Shown: piece after piece, positions 52,503-58,191 of the stretch | Position numbering within the stretch: position 1 is the stretch's first letter | How the letters are laid out: each line of letters opens with the position of its first letter | NCBI RefSeq assembly: GCF_023715895.1 | Contig: NZ_JAMBOO010000008.1 | Span: 1-64,000 of the forward strand | Length of the DNA: 64,000 nt | From: Domibacillus indicus | Lineage (GTDB): Bacteria > Bacillota > Bacilli > Bacillales > Domibacillaceae | Direction of reading: 5' to 3' | The notes under the pieces: model-generated | Seen by the model: the letters and a program-made list of their open reading frames with translations, nothing else | Told to the model about the DNA's origin: nothing | Database searches by the model: none | Made by a program: the position numbers and the translations under genes

Positions 52503-52527
52503 TCAATCATCTCCTTTCGCCTTATAT

Positions 52528-52537
52528 TTCGACAAAA
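52528..52537 (-). promoter_or_regulatory. TTTTGTCGAA motif upstream of the YjcQ-like gene
   Basis: TTCGACAAAA followed (minus strand) by ATATAAGG; the block CCTTTTTGTCGAAATATAAG resembles the one before the proteasome-like gene. Candidate Spo0A box or operator. Confidence 0.35.
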
Positions 52538-52613
52538 AGGATTCACTTTCCTCTTCCACCGACTCCAGTCATTCATGGTATCCTATTCAAGTGACATCAA
52601 AGGAGTATGCAGC

Positions 52614-52715
52614 ATGGAAACAAAAATTGATTTAAGCATCACCTATAACATCCGTGAATACCCGGACATGAAAAGCGGCCGTTGCGATAACCGCTGCATG
52701 AAGAAAATTATCTAA
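52614..52715 (+). CDS. small Cys-containing peptide (33 residues), opposite strand
   Basis: METKIDLSITYNIREYPDMK followed by SGRCDNRCMKKII. AAAGGAG is 8 bases upstream of the ATG, an extended -10 TGGTATCCT lies at about 52577-52585 and a hairpin with T7 follows the stop (52715-52745). It is a plus-strand unit within a minus-strand region, so it has its own control. Function unknown; a regulatory peptide is possible. Confidence 0.5.
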   Translation: METKIDLSITYNIREYPDMKSGRCDNRCMKKII

Positions 52716-52777
52716 CCCCGCTGAATGGCAGGGTTTATTTTTTTACTCTCTCACATATACATCGGCTGTACGACAAA

Positions 52778-52818
52778 ACAGTCTCTTTCACGAAACTAGA
52801 AAGAGACTGTTGTTTTTC
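52778..52818 (-). terminator. bidirectional terminator after the riboswitch operon
   Basis: ACAGTCTCTTTC / GAAAGAGACTGT arms (12 bp) with loop ACGAAACTA. Flanks are A/T-rich. The loop sequence TTTCACGAAAC also occurs in the hairpin at 53992-54024. Confidence 0.75.
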
Positions 52819-52824
52819 TGCTCT

Positions 52825-53394
52825 TTAATTATTTTTAGAACGTCCATAACGACGCTCAACGCTAATGCTGCTTCTATTCAGCTTTTGAGCAATCTTTTTA
52901 AAGCTTTTCCCTTCTTCTCTCCACTTTAAGAGGTGTTCAATTTCTTTTGTCGTCCAGCGTTTATATGCCTTTATCGTCTTGTCTGTATTACTCTTACGAG
53001 CTTCATCTACCCAATCTGGTTCTGGAGGCAGCGCATGTTTTTCGACGATACTAAAATCGATTTTGTCTTGGTTTTGTTCAGCCCATTCCCAAAAAGAATT
53101 AATATCAACCAGAATAAATTTTCGCTCGTAACAAGTTATTCGTGATATTGCTTCAAGTCCATGGAACTGAACCCAATGGTATACAGTTTTTCTTTCCACA
53201 TGTAAGGCTTCAGCCAGCTCACTGCCTGTTAAAAGGCCTGTTGCGTATTTTGTGTTTCCAAGACCCATTCTCTTTAATTTCAACGAAACAGCTGTCTCGC
53301 TTCGGTTAAGTTGTTTAGCGATGGCCGATAAGGAACAGTTGCCAACACGCTTCTGCAAAAAGGAAACGTCTTTTTCTGTCCATTTTCTTCCCAT
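52825..53394 (-). CDS. putative phage regulator with HTH/SANT-like repeats
   Basis: A 189-residue protein. The N terminus (MGRKWTEKDVSFLQKRVGNC ...SAIAKQLNRSETAVSLKL) and C terminus (RWTTKEIEHLLKWREEGKSF KKIAQKLNRSSISVERRY) are two Myb/SANT-like DNA-binding units around a MerR-like excisionase HTH (LTGSELAEALHVERKTVYHW). It starts 2 bases after the preceding stop, so it shares the riboswitch-headed operon and is probably the regulatory output. Confidence 0.7.
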   Translation of the reverse strand: MGRKWTEKDVSFLQKRVGNCSLSAIAKQLNRSETAVSLKLKRMGLGNTKYATGLLTGSELAEALHVERKTVYHWVQFHGLEAISRITCYERKFILVDINSFWEWAEQNQDKIDFSIVEKHALPPEPDWVDEARKSNTDKTIKAYKRWTTKEIEHLLKWREEGKSFKKIAQKLNRSSISVERRYGRSKNN

Positions 53395-53396
53395 CT

Positions 53397-53720
53397 TTAT
53401 TGGCCTATCCTTTTGCCTTCGAAAATAGACTGAAGCCTGGTCTCTGCTTCATGAATATCCATTGATAAACCCGTTAGAAAGGCTAAAATGTTATCTTTCT
53501 CCGAAAGTTTTCTCATGGTCTGAAATACAATAGGCTTATGCTCTTTTATCAATGTCATAACTTCAATTGTAGGCAGTACGCCTTTTTGAATATTTCCTCT
53601 TAAAAAAGACCGTAAAAACCTTACAAATACAAAAGTCGAGTCCACACTGTTGGGATAATTTTTTAATAGGACAAAGAACTTTTCAATATTTGTTTTTAAT
53701 TCATTTGTTTCCTTCCGCAT
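53397..53720 (-). CDS. hypothetical helical protein, first gene of the riboswitch operon (107 residues)
   Basis: MRKETNELKTNIEKFFVLLK start, all-helical, no membrane span or recognised family. AAGGTGG precedes the ATG at 53720. The gene lies 54 bases downstream of the c-di-GMP riboswitch aptamer. Confidence 0.6.
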   Translation of the reverse strand: MRKETNELKTNIEKFFVLLKNYPNSVDSTFVFVRFLRSFLRGNIQKGVLPTIEVMTLIKEHKPIVFQTMRKLSEKDNILAFLTGLSMDIHEAETRLQSIFEGKRIGQ

Positions 53721-53747
53721 ATTTTAACCACCTTAAATAATATTGGT

Positions 53748-53775
53748 CCAAATACGGAGGTACTCTCCTATTTGG
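53748..53775 (-). promoter_or_regulatory. hairpin (candidate expression platform) next to the riboswitch
   Basis: CCAAATA...TATTTGG arms with an inner GGAG/CTCC pairing form a 28-base hairpin that shares its first two bases with the 3' side of the aptamer stem. It could compete with the ligand-bound fold. The downstream sequence is A/U-rich (AATATTATTT) but not a clean U tract. Confidence 0.45.
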
Positions 53776-53850
53776 CAACCCGGCTATCATGATTCATCTA
53801 ATGAATGTTAGACCCGTGGCTTTGCGTCCTTACCTTTCGATAAGTTTGCC
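53774..53850 (-). promoter_or_regulatory. cyclic-di-GMP-I (GEMM-I) riboswitch aptamer
   Basis: On the minus strand the 77 bases read GGCAAAC...TCGAAAG... GGACGCAAAGCC ACGGGTCTAA ... ATAGCCGGGTTGCC. This reproduces the GEMM-I consensus: GGCAAAC at the 5' P1, GAAA tetraloop, GACGCAAAGCC, GGGTCTA and the terminal AGCCGGGTTGCC closing P1. A -10 (TATAAT, 53869-53864) lies just upstream. It controls the two-gene regulatory operon at 53720-52825. Confidence 0.88.
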
Positions 53851-53863
53851 TTTTTCATTAAGA

Positions 53864-53869
53864 ATTATA
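53864..53869 (-). promoter_or_regulatory. -10 element of the riboswitch transcript
   Basis: A perfect TATAAT in minus-strand direction places the start of transcription about 10 bases before the aptamer. A TTCGACA (53890-53884) lies in the spacer; the TTGACA further up is too far for a standard promoter, so the -35 is unclear. Confidence 0.5.
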
Positions 53870-53991
53870 TAAAAATTAAATCATGTCGAATAATGTCAAG
53901 TCAATAATTTTAGTAATTGAACCAAACAATTCAATTAAACTTACTCTTTGGCCCCAGTATTTGATTACACCATTTTTATCATTTATTTCAA

Positions 53992-54024
53992 GCAGCCTTT
54001 TTCACGAAACAAGAAAAAGGCTGC
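53992..54024 (+). terminator. hairpin overlapping the end of the sigma-like gene
   Basis: GCAGCCTTTTTC / GAAAAAGGCTGC arms with loop ACGAAACA, then CGGTTTTT on the plus strand. It overlaps the last 20 bases of the gene at 54002-54493. Confidence 0.55.
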
Positions 54025-54493
54025 CGGTTTTTCGACCTTCAATTTTCCGCTCTGCCCGCTCTAAGTACGTCTGCACAGATGATTTAGTAAGCCCCAGCAA
54101 CTCCGCTGTGTACTCATACGTTAACCCTTCTGCTTTTACTAATGTAAATACATCTCTTTCCCTTGCTGTTAAATCAGCCAACACATCATCCAGCAGCCAT
54201 TGTTCATGCGCTGTAAGTTTTCTCTCTTCACTGGCCACTTGGTTTGGTACTACAGCTTCAATCAGTTTCGGATCCAACGTATAAGCCCCTGTCCGATCAG
54301 CTCCGCGTCTTGCATCAGGGTTCCGGCCAGACATCATCCACTGAAGAGCAAACTCTACTTCGCTGATCATGCTGTTGATGAGCGTCTTATCCTGAATATC
54401 CTGCTCCAACAATTCCGATTTTGCTTCAATAGCTGCTTTCATTTCTTTCAACGCCCGCAACGATTGTTTATATTCATAGATAAGTTTTCTCAT
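54002..54493 (-). CDS. sigma-70-like late regulator (Xpf/ArpU type)
   Basis: A 163-residue protein. The C-terminal region-4-like HTH (TARERDVFTLVKAEGLTYEY TAELLGLTKSSVQTYLERAE) is preceded by a helical N part with ISEVEFALQWMMSGRNPDAR, resembling Xpf of PBSX and YqaQ-type positive control factors. It should switch on late genes after induction. Confidence 0.72.
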   Translation of the reverse strand: MRKLIYEYKQSLRALKEMKAAIEAKSELLEQDIQDKTLINSMISEVEFALQWMMSGRNPDARRGADRTGAYTLDPKLIEAVVPNQVASEERKLTAHEQWLLDDVLADLTARERDVFTLVKAEGLTYEYTAELLGLTKSSVQTYLERAERKIEGRKTGSLFLVS

Positions 54494-54506
54494 TTAAAGT
54501 CCCCCT

Positions 54507-54713
54507 TTATTTATAGGCGCCGCCACGACCACGGCGAAGTGTTTTCATGTTGGTATTCATTAAATAGCGTAAATCCTGTTCAGTAAGCTTTTCTTTCTTT
54601 TTCGCAGGCTGCTTTTTATTTGCTTTGGGCTTCTGTTTTCTCTTTTGCGTTGACTTAACAGGAACAGGATTTACTTCACGCCATTGTCGCAGTTGGTCTT
54701 TCATTGTTTTCAT
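54507..54713 (-). CDS. small basic protein (68 residues)
   Basis: MKTMKDQLRQWREVNPVPVK start; rich in Lys (about a quarter of residues) with RGRGGAYK at the end. AAAGGAG is 8 bases upstream of ATG 54713. 13 bases before the sigma-like gene, so probably co-transcribed. Nucleic-acid binding is likely from composition only. Confidence 0.5.
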   Translation of the reverse strand: MKTMKDQLRQWREVNPVPVKSTQKRKQKPKANKKQPAKKKEKLTEQDLRYLMNTNMKTLRRGRGGAYK

Positions 54714-54732
54714 CTTCACAACTCCTTTTCAG

Positions 54733-54785
54733 CCATTAAAAAAGAGCACCAAATAAACGCCACATTTGCGTTTATTCAGTGCCCT
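54733..54785 (-). terminator. terminator of the 60-residue gene
   Basis: GGGCACTGAATAAACGC / GCGTTTATTTGGTGCTC arms with U6 on the minus strand. Confidence 0.75.
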
Positions 54786-54841
54786 TGGGTTTTCCAATAA
54801 GCGTATTCATTTAGCTAAATCACAATTTCGAATACCTTTAT

Positions 54842-55024
54842 TTACCGCTTGTTTTCAATATCACCCAGCGATAATATAAGTAGGTCAGTTGCTTCAAGAA
54901 ATGTTAATTTAATTTTTTTAAGTTTAAATATTTTGTTCCGAAGAGACAGTCCGTTGTCTCTTCTTTTTTTGTGTTTAATTATGAATAACATTTCATGAAC
55001 TGGTGCATACTTATAAAGATTCAT
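54842..55024 (-). CDS. hypothetical prophage protein (60 residues)
   Basis: MNLYKYAPVHEMLFIIKHKK start, basic; the C terminus LTFLEATDLLILSLGDIENK is helical. ATG 55024 is preferred, with AGGTGGCG about 8 bases upstream. It has its own terminator. Function unknown. Confidence 0.45.
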   Translation of the reverse strand: MNLYKYAPVHEMLFIIKHKKRRDNGLSLRNKIFKLKKIKLTFLEATDLLILSLGDIENKR

Positions 55025-55060
55025 TCTTGTTCGCCACCTAAGAAGGATCATTTTGTCTAA

Positions 55061-55090
55061 AGCCGAGCTCTCTGCCCGGCTTTTTTTGTG
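55061..55090 (+). terminator. plus-strand terminator
   Basis: AAAGCCG / CGGCTTT arms with T7. It may close a short plus-strand transcript or a divergent leader. Confidence 0.55.
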
Positions 55091-55230
55091 TGCTGACCGC
55101 TAAATGAGAATATATATTGACGATGGAAGAAGGAAGCGGGTTGACTCTTCTTTCTTTTTCTCTTTCAGTTTAAATTGACCATAATAATAATACGTTAAGT
55201 TTTAATAAGAGGGAATTATCACGCATTTTT

Positions 55231-55404
55231 TTAAAACCGTATATCCGTCTCCAGCTTAGCGTGACAAGGCTTATTTCCCTGCCAGCTGATAATTTGCTTA
55301 CCATGTCCGCTTTCAGGCTTGTCGACCTCCCTTAGCTTACCGTCCTTAACCACATATACGGCGTCTTTCAATAAGTTAATTTCTGCTGTTGTTTTGATCT
55401 CCAC
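55231..55404 (-). CDS. DUF3954-like prophage protein (57 residues)
   Basis: EIKTTAEINLLKDAVYVVKD, then GKLREVDKPESGHGKQIISW, matching the small DUF3954 family of Bacillus phages (xxKTTAEINLL-DAVY-VKDGKL-EV-KPESG-GKQII-W). A GTG at 55404 is used; GGGGG lies about 8 bases upstream. Function unknown. Between 55100 and 55230 nothing else is seen. Confidence 0.6.
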   Translation of the reverse strand: MEIKTTAEINLLKDAVYVVKDGKLREVDKPESGHGKQIISWQGNKPCHAKLETDIRF

Positions 55405-55453
55405 AAGAGCGCCCCCAGTCTGTTAAAATAAGATTGTCAGTAATATTTTAAAG

Positions 55454-55490
55454 AGCTGAGGAACTTCCTCGGCTTTTATTTTTTTATCAA
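55454..55490 (+). terminator. plus-strand terminator before the first Spo0E-like gene
   Basis: GCTGAGG-AACTT-CCTCGGC followed by TTTTATTTTTTT. It ends an unknown short transcript initiating after 55404. Confidence 0.6.
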
Positions 55491-55515
55491 ACAAAAAATG
55501 CAATCTTTTCAGAAC

Positions 55516-55525
55516 TTTTGTCGAA
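55516..55525 (+). promoter_or_regulatory. 0A-box-like motif upstream of the first Spo0E-like gene
   Basis: TTTTGTCGAA contains the Spo0A box TGTCGAA and extends to the TTTGTCGAA consensus. It lies 85 bases before the ATG. Confidence 0.4.
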
Positions 55526-55551
55526 CATATTGTCATTTCTCTTCAAGCATC

Positions 55552-55594
55552 ATATGATTCTTTCTGTTGTATTTTTAAATAAATAGAATCATAT
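55552..55594 (+). repeat. 10-bp inverted repeat before the first Spo0E-like gene
   Basis: ATATGATTCT and AGAATCATAT are separated by 23 bases; the second arm ends just before the AGGAG. It could be an operator or a leader hairpin affecting translation. Confidence 0.5.
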
Positions 55595-55609
55595 AGGAGA
55601 AATGACGCG

Positions 55610-55777
55610 ATGAACAATCAATTTAATCTAGATGAGTTAGCCATTGAAATTAAAAATGTTCGCAAGTTAATGATCATCACCGGTACAAATAAAGGTCTTG
55701 GAAATAGCGAAACTATTAAATACAGTCAAGAGCTGGATAATTTAATTTTTCAATTTCAGTTACAAAGCCTGAGTTAA
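55610..55777 (+). CDS. Spo0E-like aspartyl-phosphate phosphatase (55 residues)
   Basis: LDELAIEIKNVRKLMIITGT then YSQELDNLIFQFQL. The signature SQELDxLI with an upstream helix of I..R..M is that of the Spo0E family, small helical-hairpin phosphatases that dephosphorylate Spo0A~P. AGGAGA lies 9 bases before the ATG. Expression is on the plus strand, opposite to the structural genes. It should delay host sporulation. Confidence 0.8.
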   Translation: MNNQFNLDELAIEIKNVRKLMIITGTNKGLGNSETIKYSQELDNLIFQFQLQSLS

Positions 55778-55819
55778 CACTTCACCAATTAAATGTTGTT
55801 TTTGTAGATATTTTTTGAA

Positions 55820-55917
55820 TCAAGTATGCTATAGCTGTTGAGATCCTCCTTCCACCGCTTACACTTCTATGACAATCTTTGTATGTTGAAGATCTCCTCG
55901 GCTTTTTTTGAAACTTT
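55820..55917 (+). ncRNA. possible short transcript unit between Spo0E-like gene and small membrane protein gene
   Basis: An extended -10-like TATGCTATAG (about 55829-55838), then a segment ending in ATCTCCTCGGCTTTTTTT (55891-55909). There is no ORF. It resembles in layout the sRNA cassettes further right. Evidence is weak. Confidence 0.3.
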
Positions 55918-55967
55918 TTATTTTCCCCTTCGTATATAATCTCATTACATTTTGAAGGAGTACTATC

Positions 55968-56102
55968 ATGTTTAATGAAGAAAGAATATTTTTAGGTATT
56001 TTAATTTCCGGCCTTGTTTTAGCTTTAATTGTTCCTTATTCAAGAGAAGTTATATTTAACTCGATTTCACAACTCGGCAATGTAACCATTTCTGGATTTT
56101 GA
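55968..56102 (+). CDS. small membrane protein (44 residues)
   Basis: MFNEERIFLGILISGLVLAL start with one hydrophobic span and a polar C terminus ending TISGF. GAAGGAG is 7 bases before the ATG; TATAAT (55935-55940) lies 28 bases upstream. A terminator GCCAGGGATTTCCCACGGC with ten T follows (56141-56172). It could be a holin-like or toxin-like peptide; no family recognised. Confidence 0.6.
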   Translation: MFNEERIFLGILISGLVLALIVPYSREVIFNSISQLGNVTISGF

Positions 56103-56140
56103 TACTTATCCGAGCATCTTGATTACAATTTTCTATTTTT

Positions 56141-56172
56141 CAAGCCAGGGATTTCCCACGGCTTTTTTTTTT
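56141..56172 (+). terminator. terminator after the 44-residue gene
   Basis: GCC..GGG-ATTT-CCC..GGC with a T10 tail. Confidence 0.7.
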
Positions 56173-56258
56173 AGATTTTCCACCAAACATTCGTTTCTTT
56201 TTTGTGAAAAATATCCTATAATTTAACTAGTTTCTATTTTGAATTCAGGAGGATTTAC

Positions 56259-56426
56259 ATGAAAAACAACCAACCACTCCTTGATGATTTATCATCTCAA
56301 ATTCAGAAGCTTCGTCACTTAATGGTTTTATCTGCTGATATTTATGGATTTGGTAGTTTGGAAGTATTGCGTTACAGCCAGGAACTAGATGAATTAATTA
56401 TTCAGTTTCAGCTTCAAAATAGATGA
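56259..56426 (+). CDS. second Spo0E-like aspartyl-phosphate phosphatase (55 residues)
   Basis: LLDDLSSQIQKLRHLMVLSA and YSQELDELIIQFQLQNR. It has the same length as the gene at 55610-55777 and shares SQELDxLIxQFQLQ with it, so the two are a recent paralogous pair. AGGAGG is 8 bases before the ATG. A terminator (AGCTGGAG-TTTT-CTTCAGCT, 56437-56462) follows. Confidence 0.82.
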   Translation: MKNNQPLLDDLSSQIQKLRHLMVLSADIYGFGSLEVLRYSQELDELIIQFQLQNR

Positions 56427-56436
56427 CTAATTGTAG

Positions 56437-56462
56437 AGCTGGAGTTTTCTTCAGCTTTTTTG
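56437..56462 (+). terminator. terminator after the second Spo0E-like gene
   Basis: AGCTGGAG-TTTT-CTTCAGCT followed by TTTTTT; the promoter of the next cassette begins within 5 bases. Confidence 0.7.
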
Positions 56463-56553
56463 TATAAACTTTTCTTCAATGGACCATAATGAGATTGTTA
56501 TCCAAACCCACTCCTAAGCTTTCTGCAGTCAGGTCCCGCCTGGCTGTTTTTTT
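56461..56553 (+). ncRNA. candidate small RNA cassette 1
   Basis: TGTATA - 18 bases - CATAAT (56485-56490), start of transcription near 56497, then the hairpin CAGTCAGG-TCCCG-CCTGGCTG (56526-56546) and T7. No ribosome binding site is present. The predicted RNA is about 57 bases. It shares promoter spacing, an AAACCC/AAATCC segment and terminator with cassettes 2 to 4. Confidence 0.5.
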
Positions 56554-56557
56554 ACGC

Positions 56558-56600
56558 AAACCTCAACTACCTACAGCTACTCTGTCGGTAGTTGAGGTTT
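56558..56600. repeat. 14-bp perfect inverted repeat
   Basis: AAACCTCAACTACC / GGTAGTTGAGGTTT with a 15-base loop TACAGCTACTCTGTC. It is longer than the terminators around it and lacks a clear T tract. It could be a hairpin at a transcript end, a replication or an operator element. From 56601 to 56890 there are two further hairpins (about 56650-56685 and 56777-56810) and no gene. Confidence 0.55.
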
Positions 56601-56890
56601 GTTTGAATATTCTTATAACGGGTAACTATGCAATCAGGTCCTTCCCAAAGCGGGGTAGCTGTTAAATGGCTGCTCCGTTTTTTGTGTGGATAATTGGTTT
56701 GCTTTCCTGCTCTCTGGGTATTATCAGTAAAGTACCAACTACCCCCATCTAAAGCTTACTCATCTTTTTTTTCGGAGGGCCTTCGGTTCTTCGGCTTTTT
56801 TGTTTGTTTTTTTGATGAGTCGGGTACATTCATAGCAATAAGAATCCTATCCTAAATATGTGTGGTGGTTTTGAGATAGGAATTCTTTTT

Positions 56891-56917
56891 GCCGAGGTTT
56901 CTCCCTCGGCTTTTTAT
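56891..56917 (+). terminator. terminator before cassette 2
   Basis: GCCGAGG-TTTCTC-CCTCGGC with T5. The cassette 2 promoter begins two bases later. Confidence 0.7.
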
Positions 56918-56918
56918 T

Positions 56919-57025
56919 TGCATAAACTCCCTAATAATGGGGCATAATGGTGCTGTCACAACCCAAATCCAACTCCAATAAATCGTAGCTTTGTCTACAG
57001 TCAGGCCGCTACCTGGCTGTTTTTT
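56919..57025 (+). ncRNA. candidate small RNA cassette 2
   Basis: TGCATA - 18 bases - CATAAT (56943-56948), then about 50 bases containing AACCCAAATCCAACTCC, then CAGTCAGG-CCGCTA-CCTGGCTG (56998-57019) and T6. The predicted RNA is about 70 bases. A 13-codon ATG frame inside has no ribosome binding site. Confidence 0.5.
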
Positions 57026-57101
57026 GTATATTTTTCTCTATTGTTGGAAATGATCATTATCGAGGCGTTAATCCCCTTGCGATAAATTAACGTTCTTGAT
57101 A

Positions 57102-57133
57102 GCCTTGGAGTTTGAGAACCTCCTTGGCTTTTT
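57102..57133 (+). terminator. terminator before cassette 3
   Basis: GCCTTGGAG ... CTCCTTGGC and T5. It closes a transcript from 57026-57101 of unknown nature (an ATTATCGAGGCG... segment with no gene). Confidence 0.65.
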
Positions 57134-57134
57134 C

Positions 57135-57238
57135 TGCATAAATTTTATCTAACGGATCATAATAATTCTGTTGGTTTCAAATCCAACTCTTACAGCTCAT
57201 TACATTTCTACAGTCAGGTTCCTGCCTGGCTGCTTTTT
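57135..57238 (+). ncRNA. candidate small RNA cassette 3
   Basis: TGCATA - 17 bases - CATAAT (57158-57163), a body with CAAATCCAACTC, then CAGTCAGG-TTCCTG-CCTGGCTG (57211-57232) and a T5 tail. Predicted RNA about 68 bases. Confidence 0.5.
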
Positions 57239-57246
57239 GTTTTATT

Positions 57247-57377
57247 TGCATAAAAGACTCTACGATAACGTATAATGATCATGTTTTACACAGTTTGGAT
57301 TTCGCTTCTTATATACAAATGCTAAAATGAAACATCACCCTCTTATTTGCAGTCAGCCGCCACCTGGCTGTCTTTTT
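57247..57377 (+). ncRNA. candidate small RNA cassette 4
   Basis: TGCATA - 18 bases - TATAAT (57271-57276, the best -10 of the set), then CAGTCAGC-CGCCAC-CTGGCTG (57350-57370) and T6. Its terminator overlaps the 3' end of the convergent protein gene at 57343. Predicted RNA about 95 bases. Confidence 0.5.
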
Positions 57378-57678
57378 TATGCAAATCCCATCGTTTCTTT
57401 GCTTCCTGCAGCCATCCTATCGGCAAATTAGGATAGCGACTAATAATGTTTTCCTCGGTTAAACCTTGTTTGAGATACCGCTCGTATTGCTGCTTGTTTG
57501 GCTTTGTCAGACATAGCTCATTTCTTTTGCGTTTACCGTTTTTAGAAAAACGAAGGGCATCATTTTGTTCTGCTTTTTTCACATAAACCGGCCTCTTTGA
57601 TTCAAACTTTTCTTTACAATAGGTTTTAACTTCTTCTGGTGTCCATTGCTGTTTAATGACTGCTCCACGGTATGCCAT
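57343..57678 (-). CDS. hypothetical prophage protein (111 residues)
   Basis: MAYRGAVIKQQWTPEEVKTY start, basic, with NLPIGWLQEAKKRWDLHKKD near the end. AGGGGGA is 9 bases before the ATG. It overlaps the end of the IDEAL-domain gene by 100 bases and its last 28 bases overlap cassette 4. Role unknown. Confidence 0.55.
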   Translation of the reverse strand: MAYRGAVIKQQWTPEEVKTYCKEKFESKRPVYVKKAEQNDALRFSKNGKRKRNELCLTKPNKQQYERYLKQGLTEENIISRYPNLPIGWLQEAKKRWDLHKKDSQVAADCK

Positions 57679-57977
57679 TGTTGTTTTCCCCCTATCAATT
57701 CTTTAAACCACTGCTCATCCTTTGTTAAAAGTGCCAGGTCAATGAGCGCTGATTTATCCTGGTACTTGTCCCAAAAATCATCAATTGGTTCCAATTGCTC
57801 TTCTGTAAAGATGCCGGGTACTGGTGTTCTAAACTCAAATTCACCATCTTTGATCCGTATTACTTTTGTGAGTTCGATCTCATATCCTTGAAACCCGCTT
57901 TGCACAATACTGCTCACATAACCAATTACCGTCATACCGCCAATTTGTACTTTCCTCCACTCTCCTACTTTTAACAA
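57579..57977 (-). CDS. IDEAL-domain prophage protein
   Basis: About 132 residues. VGEWRKVQIGGMTVIGYVSS IVQSGFQGYE is a beta-barrel-like head and DKSALIDLALLTKDEQWFKE is the IDEAL motif. After that motif the frame continues for about 35 residues over the RBS and start of the next gene; this is unusual and might reflect a lost stop codon or frameshift. TTG 57977 is preferred because GGGGGGTG lies 6 bases upstream; GTG at 57986 overlaps it. Confidence 0.55.
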   Translation of the reverse strand: MLKVGEWRKVQIGGMTVIGYVSSIVQSGFQGYEIELTKVIRIKDGEFEFRTPVPGIFTEEQLEPIDDFWDKYQDKSALIDLALLTKDEQWFKELIGGKQQWHTVEQSLNSNGHQKKLKPIVKKSLNQRGRFM

Positions 57978-58154
57978 AGTTTTCACCCCCCAGTTTTCTT
58001 ACTTTCTTTATTTCACTTTTTCTCTGAATTTATTCCTTCTAAAAAATAAAGATACAAGAATATTCTTAACTGGGAACGCTTGTGTAATTTGCTATCAGAA
58101 GTATTCGGAATAAGATAGAGTGGAGCTTTACCTAATCTCCCACCCTCGCCAAGG

Positions 58155-58191
58155 CTGCCACCCCTTTTATTTTATTTTTCGGACGTACTGT
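58155..58191 (+). repeat. repeat R1, copy 1
   Basis: CTGCCACCCCTTTTATTTT followed by ATTTTTCGGACGTACTGT. A second copy is at 59176-59211. Both lie about 105 to 120 bases upstream of a small plus-strand gene. Confidence 0.75.

Noticed and set aside
56461-57377. CAGTCAGG...CCTGGCTG repeats considered as a CRISPR array or att repeats
   Set aside because: Spacing is irregular (about 140 to 470 bases), each copy is a hairpin followed by a T run, and no cas gene is present; they are terminators.
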